Shown here in pieces: positions 1-10,218 of a stretch of 64,000 nucleotides of DNA. The stretch lies in NCBI RefSeq assembly GCF_015751965.1, contig NZ_JADOVH010000001.1:496001-560000 (forward strand), given 5' to 3'. How positions within the stretch are numbered: position 1 is the first letter of the stretch; each line of letters opens with the position of its first letter. Under the pieces are notes generated by a model that ran no database searches, had not been told where the DNA came from, and saw only the letters and a list, made by a program, of their open reading frames with translations. The DNA comes from Frigoribacterium sp. CG_9.8 (lineage in GTDB: Bacteria > Actinomycetota > Actinomycetes > Actinomycetales > Microbacteriaceae). Made by a program: the position numbers and the translations under genes.

Positions 1-1698
<1,698 letters not shown>

Positions 1699-1724
1699 AG
1701 TTCGGGCATTCGGTCGCAGCGTAT

Positions 1725-4025
1725 TTAAAACCGGATGAAAGCAGGGATCGCCGCCACGACTAGAGCTCCGGCGATGAGCACTGTGTCGTTCCACCTCCAC
1801 AGTGCGGGCTCCGCCCAGGTGCGGGGATTATTTCCCGCCCTGGCGGTGGAGAACCCGCGCGCGTCCATCGCCACTGACATCCGGCCGGCTGTATAAAGCG
1901 AGTGCACGAGGAGGGCGCCGGTGAGAGCGGCAAACTCTCGTACTCGGGCGCGGGGCGAGCGGGATCCATCGAGTCCCCGAATCCGGCGTGACTGTTGCAG
2001 CTGGCGCCACTGATCGGCGAGGTTCTCGAACTGCTGGAGTGCTGCGGTCGCTGCGACAACGGCCCGCTCTGGCAGCCTGAGGCGCTGCGCCAGATGATCC
2101 CCAAGCGCCGTCGGGTCGATCATGCTGGCCAAGTGGATTCCGGGGAGCACAAAGAACGCGATCCGTACTGCCGCCGTGGCGCCGGTCAGGGGATCCTGCC
2201 CGCGACTCAGGAGCCAGGTGGAAAACCCGACCGAGAGCACGGCCAGGAATCCGGGCACCAGTCGACGCCAGCGGATACTTTTCGGTGAAGCGATGAGCAG
2301 AAAAAATACGGTCCAGGCCGCGAGGCCAACGACACCCTGAATCACGCTGGTGATCGCAAACGATCCGAACATCAGGGCGAAGGATGCGCCGAGCAGGGAT
2401 AGCGGTCCGCTCGAGTCGATGATCCGCTGCCGTGTGGGTGAGGATGTCGCCTCGTCCGGCAGCACGGATTCACCCGGCAGACCTCGGGCATCCGGCTGGG
2501 GGAGGGTGATGATGCGGTCAGCAATAGCTATGAGGAGAGGATCGTGGGTGGTCACCAGAATCGCGGTGCCAGCATCCCGCGCCGCAAGAACGACACCGAC
2601 GACGGCCGCCCAGGACTGCCGGTCCTGGCCGACCGTCGGTTCATCGAGCACGAGAATCGAGGGTCCGTGCGCTACTGCCGTCGCGAGCGCCAGCCTCCGC
2701 ATCTCGCCCCCGGAGAGGAGGTGCGGGTCGGAGTCGCACAGCGGTGCCAGCGACAGCACGGCAAGCAGCCGCTCCACCCGGTTCGAGGTGCCGACAGCCG
2801 AGGGATACAGCAGGCGCTCAGTCAACCGGGCGTCGTCCCGCACGGTTCTCCCGATCACGGTGAGTTCTGCGTTCTGTGGCACCCACCCGATCCGTGCGGC
2901 CAATGCGGGAGCCTGCCACCAGCCCGGTCGCGCCTCGCCCTTCACTTCGAGAGCGGCTGTCACTGTGACCTCTCCGCTCGTCGGTTTCTCGAGTCCCGCG
3001 ACCAGGGAGGCAAGGGTCGACTTGCCAGATCCGCTCGGGCCGACCACGGCGACGACCTCGCCGGCCCGCACGCTCACGTTCGCATCGCGCAGCAGGTGGG
3101 TGGTCAATGGACGCCCCCCGTTGCCCAGACTCACTCTCGCACGGGTCAGGCCGACCTGCCGAGCCGTCACCGCGTCATCCCCATCCGATGACGTATGGCC
3201 GGCGGCGAGAATATTCCCGGAGTCATCAGCGCGAATCGGGGCGCACAGTGCCGGTGGTACGTCGAGAGGTGCCGGGGCCGGGAGACCCGGTATCCAAATG
3301 CCGTCACCCTGCAACAGCTCGGCATGCTGGTCCAGGGTGGAGCGCACCGGGCCGTCCGCGCGGAGTGTTCCGTCCCGTGCAAGCACGATGACCCGATCTA
3401 CGAGCGCAATCCACGGTTCCAACCGATGCTCCACCACAATGACCGTCGCGGAGGAGGCGAGGACCGCGCTGCGGATTGCGGCGCGAACCGCACTGGCCGC
3501 GACCGGGTCGAGCATCGAGGTCGGCTCGTCGAGAAGCACAAGCCCGGGACCCATCACGAGCACCCCGGCGAGAGCGAGACGCTGCGCCTCCCCACCGGAC
3601 AGCTCGGCGACCGGCCGGTCCAGTCCATACGGAAAAGTTACCTGAGCCAAAATCTTGCGGACAGCATCCGCCATGTCTTTCCTCGGAACACCCTCGTTCT
3701 CGAGCCCGAACGCGGCATCGCGGTAGGCGGTACCGGCAACCACCGCATCGGCGGGATCCTGCATCAATAACCCGACGGATGGCTGTGCTTCGGCAGACGC
3801 GGTCAGCGTCACGGTGCCCGCAAGATCGCCCGATTCCGATGACGTCAACACACCGGCGAGAGCGCGCAACAGGGTCGACTTGCCCGATCCGCTCCCACCA
3901 ATCAGGAGAACGTGTTCTCCCGGCTCGATGGTGAAGGAGATGTCGAGGAGGATCGGAGTTTTTCGACCCATCGGGCGCCAGGTCAGGTGATCAACGGCGA
4001 CTCGCACCCCGGGGGTGGGCGTCAC
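1725..4025 (-). CDS. Fused ECF transporter energizing protein: two ATPase domains plus T component (YkoD-YkoC type)
   Basis: The 766-residue protein joins three usually separate ECF parts. ATPase 1 has Walker A GGSGSGKST at 43-51, signature LSGGE near 142 and Walker B LVLLDEP near 163. ATPase 2 has Walker A at about 330-338, LSGGE near 437 and LVLDEP near 458. From about residue 535 a hydrophobic region rich in membrane helices ends with the cytosolic RRIRGLDGSRSPRAR-type coupling stretch of T components. In Bacillus the paired ATPases (YkoD) and the T protein (YkoC) are separate; here they are one chain. It lies 6 bases behind a YkoE-like S component and a TPP riboswitch, so uptake of thiamine or its pyrimidine moiety is likely. 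Confidence 0.92.
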   Translation of the reverse strand: MTPTPGVRVAVDHLTWRPMGRKTPILLDISFTIEPGEHVLLIGGSGSGKSTLLRALAGVLTSSESGDLAGTVTLTASAEAQPSVGLLMQDPADAVVAGTAYRDAAFGLENEGVPRKDMADAVRKILAQVTFPYGLDRPVAELSGGEAQRLALAGVLVMGPGLVLLDEPTSMLDPVAASAVRAAIRSAVLASSATVIVVEHRLEPWIALVDRVIVLARDGTLRADGPVRSTLDQHAELLQGDGIWIPGLPAPAPLDVPPALCAPIRADDSGNILAAGHTSSDGDDAVTARQVGLTRARVSLGNGGRPLTTHLLRDANVSVRAGEVVAVVGPSGSGKSTLASLVAGLEKPTSGEVTVTAALEVKGEARPGWWQAPALAARIGWVPQNAELTVIGRTVRDDARLTERLLYPSAVGTSNRVERLLAVLSLAPLCDSDPHLLSGGEMRRLALATAVAHGPSILVLDEPTVGQDRQSWAAVVGVVLAARDAGTAILVTTHDPLLIAIADRIITLPQPDARGLPGESVLPDEATSSPTRQRIIDSSGPLSLLGASFALMFGSFAITSVIQGVVGLAAWTVFFLLIASPKSIRWRRLVPGFLAVLSVGFSTWLLSRGQDPLTGATAAVRIAFFVLPGIHLASMIDPTALGDHLAQRLRLPERAVVAATAALQQFENLADQWRQLQQSRRIRGLDGSRSPRARVREFAALTGALLVHSLYTAGRMSVAMDARGFSTARAGNNPRTWAEPALWRWNDTVLIAGALVVAAIPAFIRF

Positions 4026-4031
4026 CGGGTG

Positions 4032-4712
4032 TTATTCGGACTGCCGCAGCAGTCGTTCGTGAAATTCCTGCCCCGGGGGGAACGCGTTGAGCGCGCGTGT
4101 GCGGCTCAGGGAGCGCACGATCAGCCAGCCGAGCAGTCCAGCGATCAGTGCACCGGAGACCACGCCGCTTGCCAGGTAGATGAATTTCCAGGCCCAGGAG
4201 TACCCGGCCACGTAGGCCCACCACTCGTATCCGACGATTTCAAGGACTGCCGAGAACGCACCCCCGAGCATTGCGACCGGGATTCCGAAACGACGCCAGA
4301 GGAAGAGTGCAAAAATTATTTCGACCCCGACGCCCTGTAAGAATCCGGATAGCAGCACGGCGGGACCCCATTGGTTACCGAGGAACAGTTCGACGTTCGC
4401 CGCCACCACTTCGGTGAACAGCGCAGCACCGGGACGACGGATGACCAGCGCCCCCACCACTGCCGGCACGATCCACACGCCGAGCGCGAGTTCCCCGAGC
4501 GGTGGAAATCCGGCCGAGAGCAGACTGACACCGGGATATACGAAGGTGTCGAAGCCCCAGAAGATGACCCCGAAGGCCACCGCAAGTACCGCAGCCGTGA
4601 CGAGGTCGACGCCACGCCAGGATCGCAGTCGGCCGGATGCTCGAATTGACGGCACGCTTTTGAACGCGCCTCCACGCCCCGACTTCGCGCGAATCGTTTT
4701 GTTGATGCTCAT
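4032..4712 (-). CDS. ECF transporter S component, YkoE family (thiamine/HMP binding)
   Basis: Predicted membrane protein of 226 residues with about six hydrophobic segments after a basic N-terminal tail. It is the substrate-capture (S) subunit paired with the fused ATPase/T protein that follows after 6 bases. Sequence features such as WGFDTFVYPG and the glycine-rich helices match the YkoE group, which is tied to thiamine or hydroxymethylpyrimidine transport. The ATG at 4712 is chosen because GAGGAA lies 8 bases upstream; the longer frame runs into the riboswitch leader. The TPP riboswitch at 4806-4902 supports the substrate. Exact specificity (thiamine versus HMP) is inference. Confidence 0.88.
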   Translation of the reverse strand: MSINKTIRAKSGRGGAFKSVPSIRASGRLRSWRGVDLVTAAVLAVAFGVIFWGFDTFVYPGVSLLSAGFPPLGELALGVWIVPAVVGALVIRRPGAALFTEVVAANVELFLGNQWGPAVLLSGFLQGVGVEIIFALFLWRRFGIPVAMLGGAFSAVLEIVGYEWWAYVAGYSWAWKFIYLASGVVSGALIAGLLGWLIVRSLSRTRALNAFPPGQEFHERLLRQSE

Positions 4713-4805
4713 TGCGTTGTTTCCTCTCGTGGAATCCGGTGGATACCTCGAGGAAGTGACTTCGCCAAATGTGCCACACGAGCTGCGCATTCAGCAGAGG
4801 TCACT

Positions 4806-4902
4806 TGAGATCCCGACTCCCTTCGCCGGTGCTAACCGGAGCAGGTTCGAGGGTCTGCGGTTTCCCGCACTCTCAGCGCTCGAGGCGCTCCCCTGTCGTA
4901 CT
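4806..4902 (-). promoter_or_regulatory. TPP (THI-box) riboswitch
   Basis: Read on the minus strand this leader contains the THI-box hallmarks in order: GACAGGGGAGCGC, then GCTGAGAGTGCGGG with the CUGAGA core, ACCCTCGAACCTG, and the closing CACCGGCGAAGGGA. These form the P2-P5 arms of the thiamine-pyrophosphate aptamer. It sits about 95 bases upstream of the S-component start. Binding of TPP would be expected to shut down the transporter genes. Whether control is by termination or by hiding the ribosome site cannot be settled by eye. Confidence 0.95.
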
Positions 4903-5050
4903 GGGAAAAGACTACAGCCCAGCCGTCCGTCCAAGACCTTGCCCGAGTTCTCGTTCGGGGTGCAACATGCTTTTAGGCTGGGTCAGCTTCGTGTTCGGGG
5001 TTTCACGCCCAGAACCATGTCACGCACAACGACCGCAAGGAAGAAAATCG

Positions 5051-5602
5051 ATGACTCGCATTCCGACCCACACAGTTGCTAACGCCCCGGAGAAGTCGCA
5101 GGAAATCGCTGCACGATTTGAGAAGCGGATGGGCATGCTGATGAACATCCATGCCGGCATGGCGCACTCGCCGGTCGTGATCGCCGCCTATGAGGGCATC
5201 ACCCAGGCGGTTGGCCGGCTCGGTACGTTCGACGCAAGAACGAAGGAGACGATCGCACTAGCGGTCGGTAACGAGGATGGCTGCGAGTATTGCCAATCTG
5301 CGCACACCATCTCGGCTCAGCGGGCCGGGCTCAGCGAAGAGGAAACTATTGCGATCCGGGCGGATCGAATCGATTTCGACCCGCGACTTGCCACGATGGC
5401 GGCGGTGGCCCGTGAGGCCGCCCGCAACACGGGCACCGTCACTGACGAGGTCTGGCAGGGCGCCCTTGATGCAGGGTGGAGTGAGGCCGAGCTCAGCGAA
5501 GCATTCGCCCATATCGCAGCAAACCTCTTCACCAACTACTTCAATCACTACGCCGGAACCGAACTCGACGTGCCGCGGGCGCCGGCGCTACCGGCGCCGT
5601 AA
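5051..5602 (+). CDS. Carboxymuconolactone decarboxylase/AhpD-family protein
   Basis: A 183-residue all-helical protein of the CMD/AhpD superfamily. The motif GCEYCQSAH (Cys78, Cys81, His85) matches the redox-active CxxC-x3-H of alkylhydroperoxidase D-like proteins, which reduce peroxides or act as dithiol relays; acidic residues preceding it complete the usual proton relay. The ATG at 5051 follows AAGGAAG at a normal distance; a longer open frame upstream covers the riboswitch region and is discounted. It is divergent from the thiamine transporter and separated from the next operon by 218 bases, so it appears monocistronic. The physiological substrate is unknown. Confidence 0.88.
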   Translation: MTRIPTHTVANAPEKSQEIAARFEKRMGMLMNIHAGMAHSPVVIAAYEGITQAVGRLGTFDARTKETIALAVGNEDGCEYCQSAHTISAQRAGLSEEETIAIRADRIDFDPRLATMAAVAREAARNTGTVTDEVWQGALDAGWSEAELSEAFAHIAANLFTNYFNHYAGTELDVPRAPALPAP

Positions 5603-5820
5603 GAGTAAGCATTCAGCGTGCGGGCGCCGGTGTCGACTCGCACAGCAGTGCGAGCCGTGCGCCAGCGGGGACCCGCTCGTGCACGGCGGGATCCCGGTGT
5701 CGTGGCCGGAATCTTAATATGTGAGAAACATAATGGTGGTGCATCTGCAATACATCTGATATATCTATGGGATAGCAGGTATTCCCTGTTAACTTTCTAC
5801 CCAGAAGGAGTGCCCAACCC

Positions 5821-7365
5821 ATGTCCCATGCGCGTTCCGATATCACCGCCGCCGCCCCCCACGGGTTGCAGCGCGGAGTCCTCACAATACCGAACGCCAT
5901 TGCGCTCTCGGTGGCCGCGATGGCACCCGTGCTCGCGGTCGTGCTCAACGCCCCGGCGGCTGCCGCGGCCGCAGGTGCAGCGTTGCCCCTGTCGTTCCTG
6001 ATTGCCTTCATCGCCTGTGCCCTCGTCGGCAACACGGTCGTACAGTTCGCGAAGAAGCTGCCGTCCGCCGGTTCGTTCTACACCTTCAATCGGGCCGGAC
6101 TCGGCCCCGCCGCGGGCTTCTTCACCGGCTGGCTGTTCTGGATCGGTTATGCGATCCTCGCACCCGGCCTGTTCACCGCCTTCGGTGCGTTCGTGCACGA
6201 TTATGTGCTCGCTACTTTTGGCGCCGACGTGCAGTGGTGGATCTTCAGCATGATCGCTATGGCGATCGTCTTCGGCCTCTCCGTGCGCAGCATCAAGGCA
6301 TCGGTCAACGTCGACCTCACCCTGTTGGTCGTCGAGGTGATTATTTTCCTCATCCTCGGTATCGTGGCCATCGCGACGGCGGGGTCGGGTAACAGCCCGA
6401 CCTACTTCCTCACTTCGGTTGCCCCCACCGGCTTTGCCGGCGTCGGGCTCGGCGTCGTCTTCGGAATCCTCTCCTTCATCGGATTCGATGCGGCTGCCAC
6501 CCTCGGGGAAGAAACGAAGAACCCGCGCAAGAGTATCCCGTTCGCCATCACCGGCGCACTCGGTGCCGTTGGGATCTTCTATGTGCTCATGATGTATTCG
6601 CTCGCAGCGGGTTATGGGCTCAACGATCCGGCGAAGATGGACGCGTTTCTGAAAGACCCGAACCCCTTCGTCACCCTGGGTGCCAACGTCACGCCCTGGT
6701 TGCTGCAACCGATCGAGCTCGCGGCGATCGCTGGCATCTTCAGTTGCTTCCTTGCCATTCACAACACCACCGTTCGCGTGATGTTCTCGATGGGGCGCGA
6801 CCAGGTGCTGCCGGCTTCTCTTGGACGCATCCACCAGACCTGGTATTCGCCGATTCGCGCGATCATCGCGCAGTCGATCTTCACCGTGGTGATCGGCATC
6901 GGCGTCGGGATCTGGCTCGGCCCGGGTGCGACCGGCGCCTATGGCTTCACCGGAACAATCGGCACCGTCGCCATCGTGATCGTCTACATCATGAGCAATA
7001 TCGCCCTAGTGAAGTACTTCTGGAAACTCGCCGAGCGCAAACTCGTCACGCACGTGATCGTGCCGATTCTCGGCGTGCTCGCCCTCCTCTACCCGCTCTA
7101 CGCGGTCGCAAACCCGGCGCAGGCCTACCCCTTCAACCTCGTGCCGATCATCGTGCTCCTCTGGATCGGGGCCGGAGTGGTGCTGTACTTCTACTACAAA
7201 GCCAAGTCACCGGAGAAGATTGCCGCACTCGGTTCCTTCATCACCGAAGATGACCTGCCGGAGGGCGAACAGAATGCGGCGCTCTTGGCCGCGCGGGCTC
7301 CGTCGGTGCAGCATCCCACCGTCGCCGAGGAAGCCGCACAGCAACCGGAGACCACAGGAAACTGA
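5821..7365 (+). CDS. APC-superfamily amino acid permease
   Basis: A 514-residue transporter with about twelve hydrophobic helices. The start RGVLTIPNAIALSVAAMAPV matches the unwound first helix of amino acid-polyamine-cation permeases, and GFDAAATLGEETKNPRKSIP is the typical loop after helix 6 of this superfamily. The C-terminus is a hydrophilic cytosolic tail of about 50 residues. It opens a ten-gene co-directional operon; AAGGAG lies upstream of the ATG. The 218-base leader is AT-rich for this genome and holds the palindrome GATATATC near 5758, a plausible spot for the operon's GntR regulator. From context the substrate is likely an acidic amino acid such as methylaspartate, or a glutamyl amide. 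Confidence 0.93.
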   Translation: MSHARSDITAAAPHGLQRGVLTIPNAIALSVAAMAPVLAVVLNAPAAAAAAGAALPLSFLIAFIACALVGNTVVQFAKKLPSAGSFYTFNRAGLGPAAGFFTGWLFWIGYAILAPGLFTAFGAFVHDYVLATFGADVQWWIFSMIAMAIVFGLSVRSIKASVNVDLTLLVVEVIIFLILGIVAIATAGSGNSPTYFLTSVAPTGFAGVGLGVVFGILSFIGFDAAATLGEETKNPRKSIPFAITGALGAVGIFYVLMMYSLAAGYGLNDPAKMDAFLKDPNPFVTLGANVTPWLLQPIELAAIAGIFSCFLAIHNTTVRVMFSMGRDQVLPASLGRIHQTWYSPIRAIIAQSIFTVVIGIGVGIWLGPGATGAYGFTGTIGTVAIVIVYIMSNIALVKYFWKLAERKLVTHVIVPILGVLALLYPLYAVANPAQAYPFNLVPIIVLLWIGAGVVLYFYYKAKSPEKIAALGSFITEDDLPEGEQNAALLAARAPSVQHPTVAEEAAQQPETTGN

Positions 7366-7369
7366 GCCA

Positions 7370-8077
7370 ATGATCAACGTTGACGGCAAGGCCGTCTACA
7401 CCGAGCTCGTCGAACTCGTCGACGCGGCACACACCGCGCTGCTCCTGGTCGATATGCAACGCGACTTTATCGATCCGGACGGACTGTTCGGCGGGCTCGG
7501 AGTCGACCTCACAATGTACGAACGGTCGCGTCCGCGGCTGGCTCACCTGCTTGCCGAGGCGCGCCAGGCGGGGGCTCTTGTTATTCATGTTCAAAATACG
7601 GCCCTGCCAGACCGCATGAGTGACTCGTCCGCGCAAATCCGATTCAACCTGCGCATGCATGAGAATGCACGGCGGGAGGGACCTCCCCTTCGATACACGG
7701 TGCCGGGCACTCCCGGCTACGAGTTCGTTGATGAATTCCGGCCGATCGCAGGCGAACTCGTGGTGAACAAATACCGATCGAGTGCGTTCTGGGGTACGAA
7801 CATGGAGATGCTGCTGCGAAGCAACGGTGTCGAGACGGTCGTGATCGGCGGGTGCACAACGGAGGGATGCGTCGAGTCGACGGCCAGGGACGCGATGTTC
7901 AACGACCATTACGTTGTCATCGCCTCCGACTGTGTGGCCAGCGACGACCCCGCGCAGCACGATGCATCCATGTTGCTCATGCGTCACCGGTTCGACCTGG
8001 CAACGGCGGCGGAGATCGCCGCGGTGTGGGTGCCTTCGACGGGTGCTCGACTAGACGCAGACGAAAGCGAAGAATGA
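7370..8077 (+). CDS. Isochorismatase-like cysteine hydrolase
   Basis: A 235-residue Rossmann-like hydrolase. The family triad is visible: Asp28 in LLLVDMQRDF, Lys134 in VVNKYRSSAF and Cys167 in GCTTEGCVES, preceded by the usual cis-peptide region. Members hydrolyse amides such as N-carbamoyl compounds, nicotinamide or ureidoacrylate, or vinyl ethers. The ATG is 4 bases after the permease stop, and its own stop overlaps the SDR start, so it belongs to the catabolic operon. Amide or carbamoyl hydrolysis before deamination is a reasonable guess; the substrate is not determined by sequence. Confidence 0.92.
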   Translation: MINVDGKAVYTELVELVDAAHTALLLVDMQRDFIDPDGLFGGLGVDLTMYERSRPRLAHLLAEARQAGALVIHVQNTALPDRMSDSSAQIRFNLRMHENARREGPPLRYTVPGTPGYEFVDEFRPIAGELVVNKYRSSAFWGTNMEMLLRSNGVETVVIGGCTTEGCVESTARDAMFNDHYVVIASDCVASDDPAQHDASMLLMRHRFDLATAAEIAAVWVPSTGARLDADESEE

Positions 8078-8823
8078 AGAAACTCGACGGGCGCATCGCA
8101 GTTGTCACCGGTGCGGCATCGGGGATCGGCCGAGGAATCGCCGCCGCCTTCGCGCGGGAGGGTGCCGATATCGTCGTCGCCGACCTGGTGGCCCCGGGTG
8201 ACGCTGCTGACGTTCTGGCAGAAATAGCCGAAGCTGGCACTCGCGGTGTCTTCGTGCGCACGGACGTGAGCGATGAATCAAGCGTGCGCGAGATGGCCAA
8301 GCGCGCGCTCGAGGAATTCGGGCGAGTGGACATCCTGGTTAACAACGCGGGGATCTTCACCGAATCGCTGCTCGAGGACATCTCGGTGGAGGATTGGGAC
8401 CGGGTGGTCAACACGAACCTGCGCGGAACCTTCCTCTGCACGCGCATGCTCATCGGGCAGATGCTCGAGCGTGGTGACGGCAGGATCATCAACATCGCAT
8501 CTCAGCTCGGCCAGATCGGCGGAGTCGCGGTGCCGCACTATGTTGCGAGCAAGGCGGGCATCATCGGCCTGACGAAGGCGCTGGCGCGCGAGGTGGCTGG
8601 CCGCGGCGTTCTGGTCAACGCCATTGCGCCAGGCCCGATCGAAACACCTCTGCTCGATCGGGAAACCGAGCAGTGGCGCAGTGCAAAGCTTGCAGAGTTG
8701 CCAATCAAACGATTTGGCCGGGTCGACGAAGTGACCCCGACCGCTGTGCTTCTTGCCTCGGCAGACGGTTCGTATTACGTGGGTCAGACCCTCGGCCCCA
8801 ATGGTGGAGACGTGATGCTGTAG
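8074..8823 (+). CDS. Short-chain dehydrogenase/reductase
   Basis: Classical SDR of 249 residues. The cofactor loop TGAASGIG is at 12-19, NNAG at 90-93 and the catalytic Ser143-Tyr156-Lys160 set is intact (YVASK). Asp35 after the second strand favours NAD(H) over NADP(H). The start overlaps the preceding stop (ATGA). It lies between the cysteine hydrolase and the glutamine-synthetase-like ligase, so it probably oxidises an alcohol or hydroxyacid intermediate of the same pathway. The substrate cannot be named. Confidence 0.93.
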   Translation: MKKLDGRIAVVTGAASGIGRGIAAAFAREGADIVVADLVAPGDAADVLAEIAEAGTRGVFVRTDVSDESSVREMAKRALEEFGRVDILVNNAGIFTESLLEDISVEDWDRVVNTNLRGTFLCTRMLIGQMLERGDGRIINIASQLGQIGGVAVPHYVASKAGIIGLTKALAREVAGRGVLVNAIAPGPIETPLLDRETEQWRSAKLAELPIKRFGRVDEVTPTAVLLASADGSYYVGQTLGPNGGDVML

Positions 8824-8848
8824 GCGGTCGCCTGCAGCAGAAGGAAGC

Positions 8849-10213
8849 ATGACAGTGAATATTTCTGAAGTAGTCGCCGCCGCCCACGAGGCTGGGGTGA
8901 AGCTCATCCGTTTCGAGTATTGCGACGTGAGTGGCATTGCCCGCACGAAAGCGGTGCACGTGGCGCAGCTCGAGCACAAGCTGCTCGAGGGAGTGAGTCT
9001 CACCCGGGCCCAAATGTCGATCAACCTGCTTGAGCAGATGGTGCCCATCGAGGGTTTCGAACCGGTGGGAGAGATCCGGCTCGTGCCCGACCCGTCGACC
9101 TTCACCGTGCTGCCCTGGGCACCCGGCAGCGCAAGCGTGCTCTGCGACCAGCTCGGGCACGACCGCCTGAACTGGGGCGCGTGTGGCCGCTCCTACCTGA
9201 AGGGAATCATCGAGCGCGCCGCGAATCACGGCATCTCGGTGCAGGCCACGTTCGAGAACGAGTGGTATCTCGCCCGCGAGGTCGAGGGTAAATACCTCCC
9301 GTTCGACCTCCATGATCACGCTCCGGTCTACAGTTCGATCGGGCACGACCTCAACAACGACCTGATGATCGAGACCGTAGATGCTCTCGTCGCGCAGGGC
9401 ATCGTGGTTGAAGCGGCAATCAACGAGTTCGGTGCCGGCCAGCAGGAGATCTCCATCCGGCACTCGAATGCGCTGGCGGCGGCGGATAACCAGATGAAGT
9501 TTCGCGACACCATTCGCGGGGTAGCTCTTCGCCATGGGCTGCTCGCCTCCTTCGCTCCGAAGCCGTATCCCGAGCAGGTCGGAAGTGGTGCGCACCTGCA
9601 CTTCAGCCTGTGGGATCTCGCGGGAACGACGAGTTTGCTCTACGACAAGACCGCGGAAGGTGGCCTGTCGAAGATCGGCCGCCACTTCATCGCCGGGGTT
9701 GCCGAGCACCTGCCCGCGCTGGTCGCACTCACCACGCCGAGCTACAACTCCTATCGTCGGCTGCAGCCGAGTGCCTGGTCTTCGGCGACAACGGCCTGGG
9801 GATTCGACAACAAGGAAGCGGCCCTGCGGGTCTGCTCACCGTTTTTCAAACGCGAGGAGCAGAGCTTCAACATCGAGTTCAAGACCTCTGATGCCAGCGC
9901 GAACCCCTATCTCGCACTCGGCGCCATCATTGCCGCCGGCCTCGACGGCATCGAGCGGGAGTTGGATCCGGGCGAGCCAAGCGAACACGACCCCGCTCAT
10001 CTCTCGGCCGAGGAACTCGCCCGCGGCAAGGTGCGCCCGCTACCCACCTCGATGTCCGCCGGCCTCGACCAGCTCGAAGCGGACGAGTTTCTCGTCGGAA
10101 CCCTTGGCGAGTTCCTCACCCGCTGCTACCTGGGAGTACGGCGGTCAGAGGCTGAGGCCTTCGCGGCCGAAGACCTCGACTTCGAGATCCGTAACCACTT
10201 CTACCGGTTCTGA
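8849..10213 (+). CDS. Glutamine synthetase-like gamma-glutamyl ligase (FluG C-terminal/PuuA type)
   Basis: A 454-residue member of the glutamine synthetase fold. Recognisable parts are an N-terminal beta-grasp region (IRFEYCDVSGIARTKAV), the metal/glutamate segment EFGAGQQEISI, the ATP-site motif GSGAHLHFSLWD, and SYRRLQPSAW followed by WGFDNKEAALRV in place of the RLVPGYEAP loop of true glutamine synthetase. These variations mark the ligase branch with PuuA, GlnA4 and the C-terminal half of fungal FluG, which joins glutamate to amines other than ammonia. It ends 5 bases before an amidohydrolase resembling the N-terminal half of FluG. The likely role is conjugation of an amine substrate; it should not supply the cell's glutamine. 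Confidence 0.9.
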   Translation: MTVNISEVVAAAHEAGVKLIRFEYCDVSGIARTKAVHVAQLEHKLLEGVSLTRAQMSINLLEQMVPIEGFEPVGEIRLVPDPSTFTVLPWAPGSASVLCDQLGHDRLNWGACGRSYLKGIIERAANHGISVQATFENEWYLAREVEGKYLPFDLHDHAPVYSSIGHDLNNDLMIETVDALVAQGIVVEAAINEFGAGQQEISIRHSNALAAADNQMKFRDTIRGVALRHGLLASFAPKPYPEQVGSGAHLHFSLWDLAGTTSLLYDKTAEGGLSKIGRHFIAGVAEHLPALVALTTPSYNSYRRLQPSAWSSATTAWGFDNKEAALRVCSPFFKREEQSFNIEFKTSDASANPYLALGAIIAAGLDGIERELDPGEPSEHDPAHLSAEELARGKVRPLPTSMSAGLDQLEADEFLVGTLGEFLTRCYLGVRRSEAEAFAAEDLDFEIRNHFYRF

Positions 10214-10218
10214 AGATC

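Noticed and set aside
7220-8077. Earlier start for the cysteine hydrolase
   Set aside because: It would overlap the permease gene by about 145 bases; the ATG at 7370 gives the expected N-terminus.
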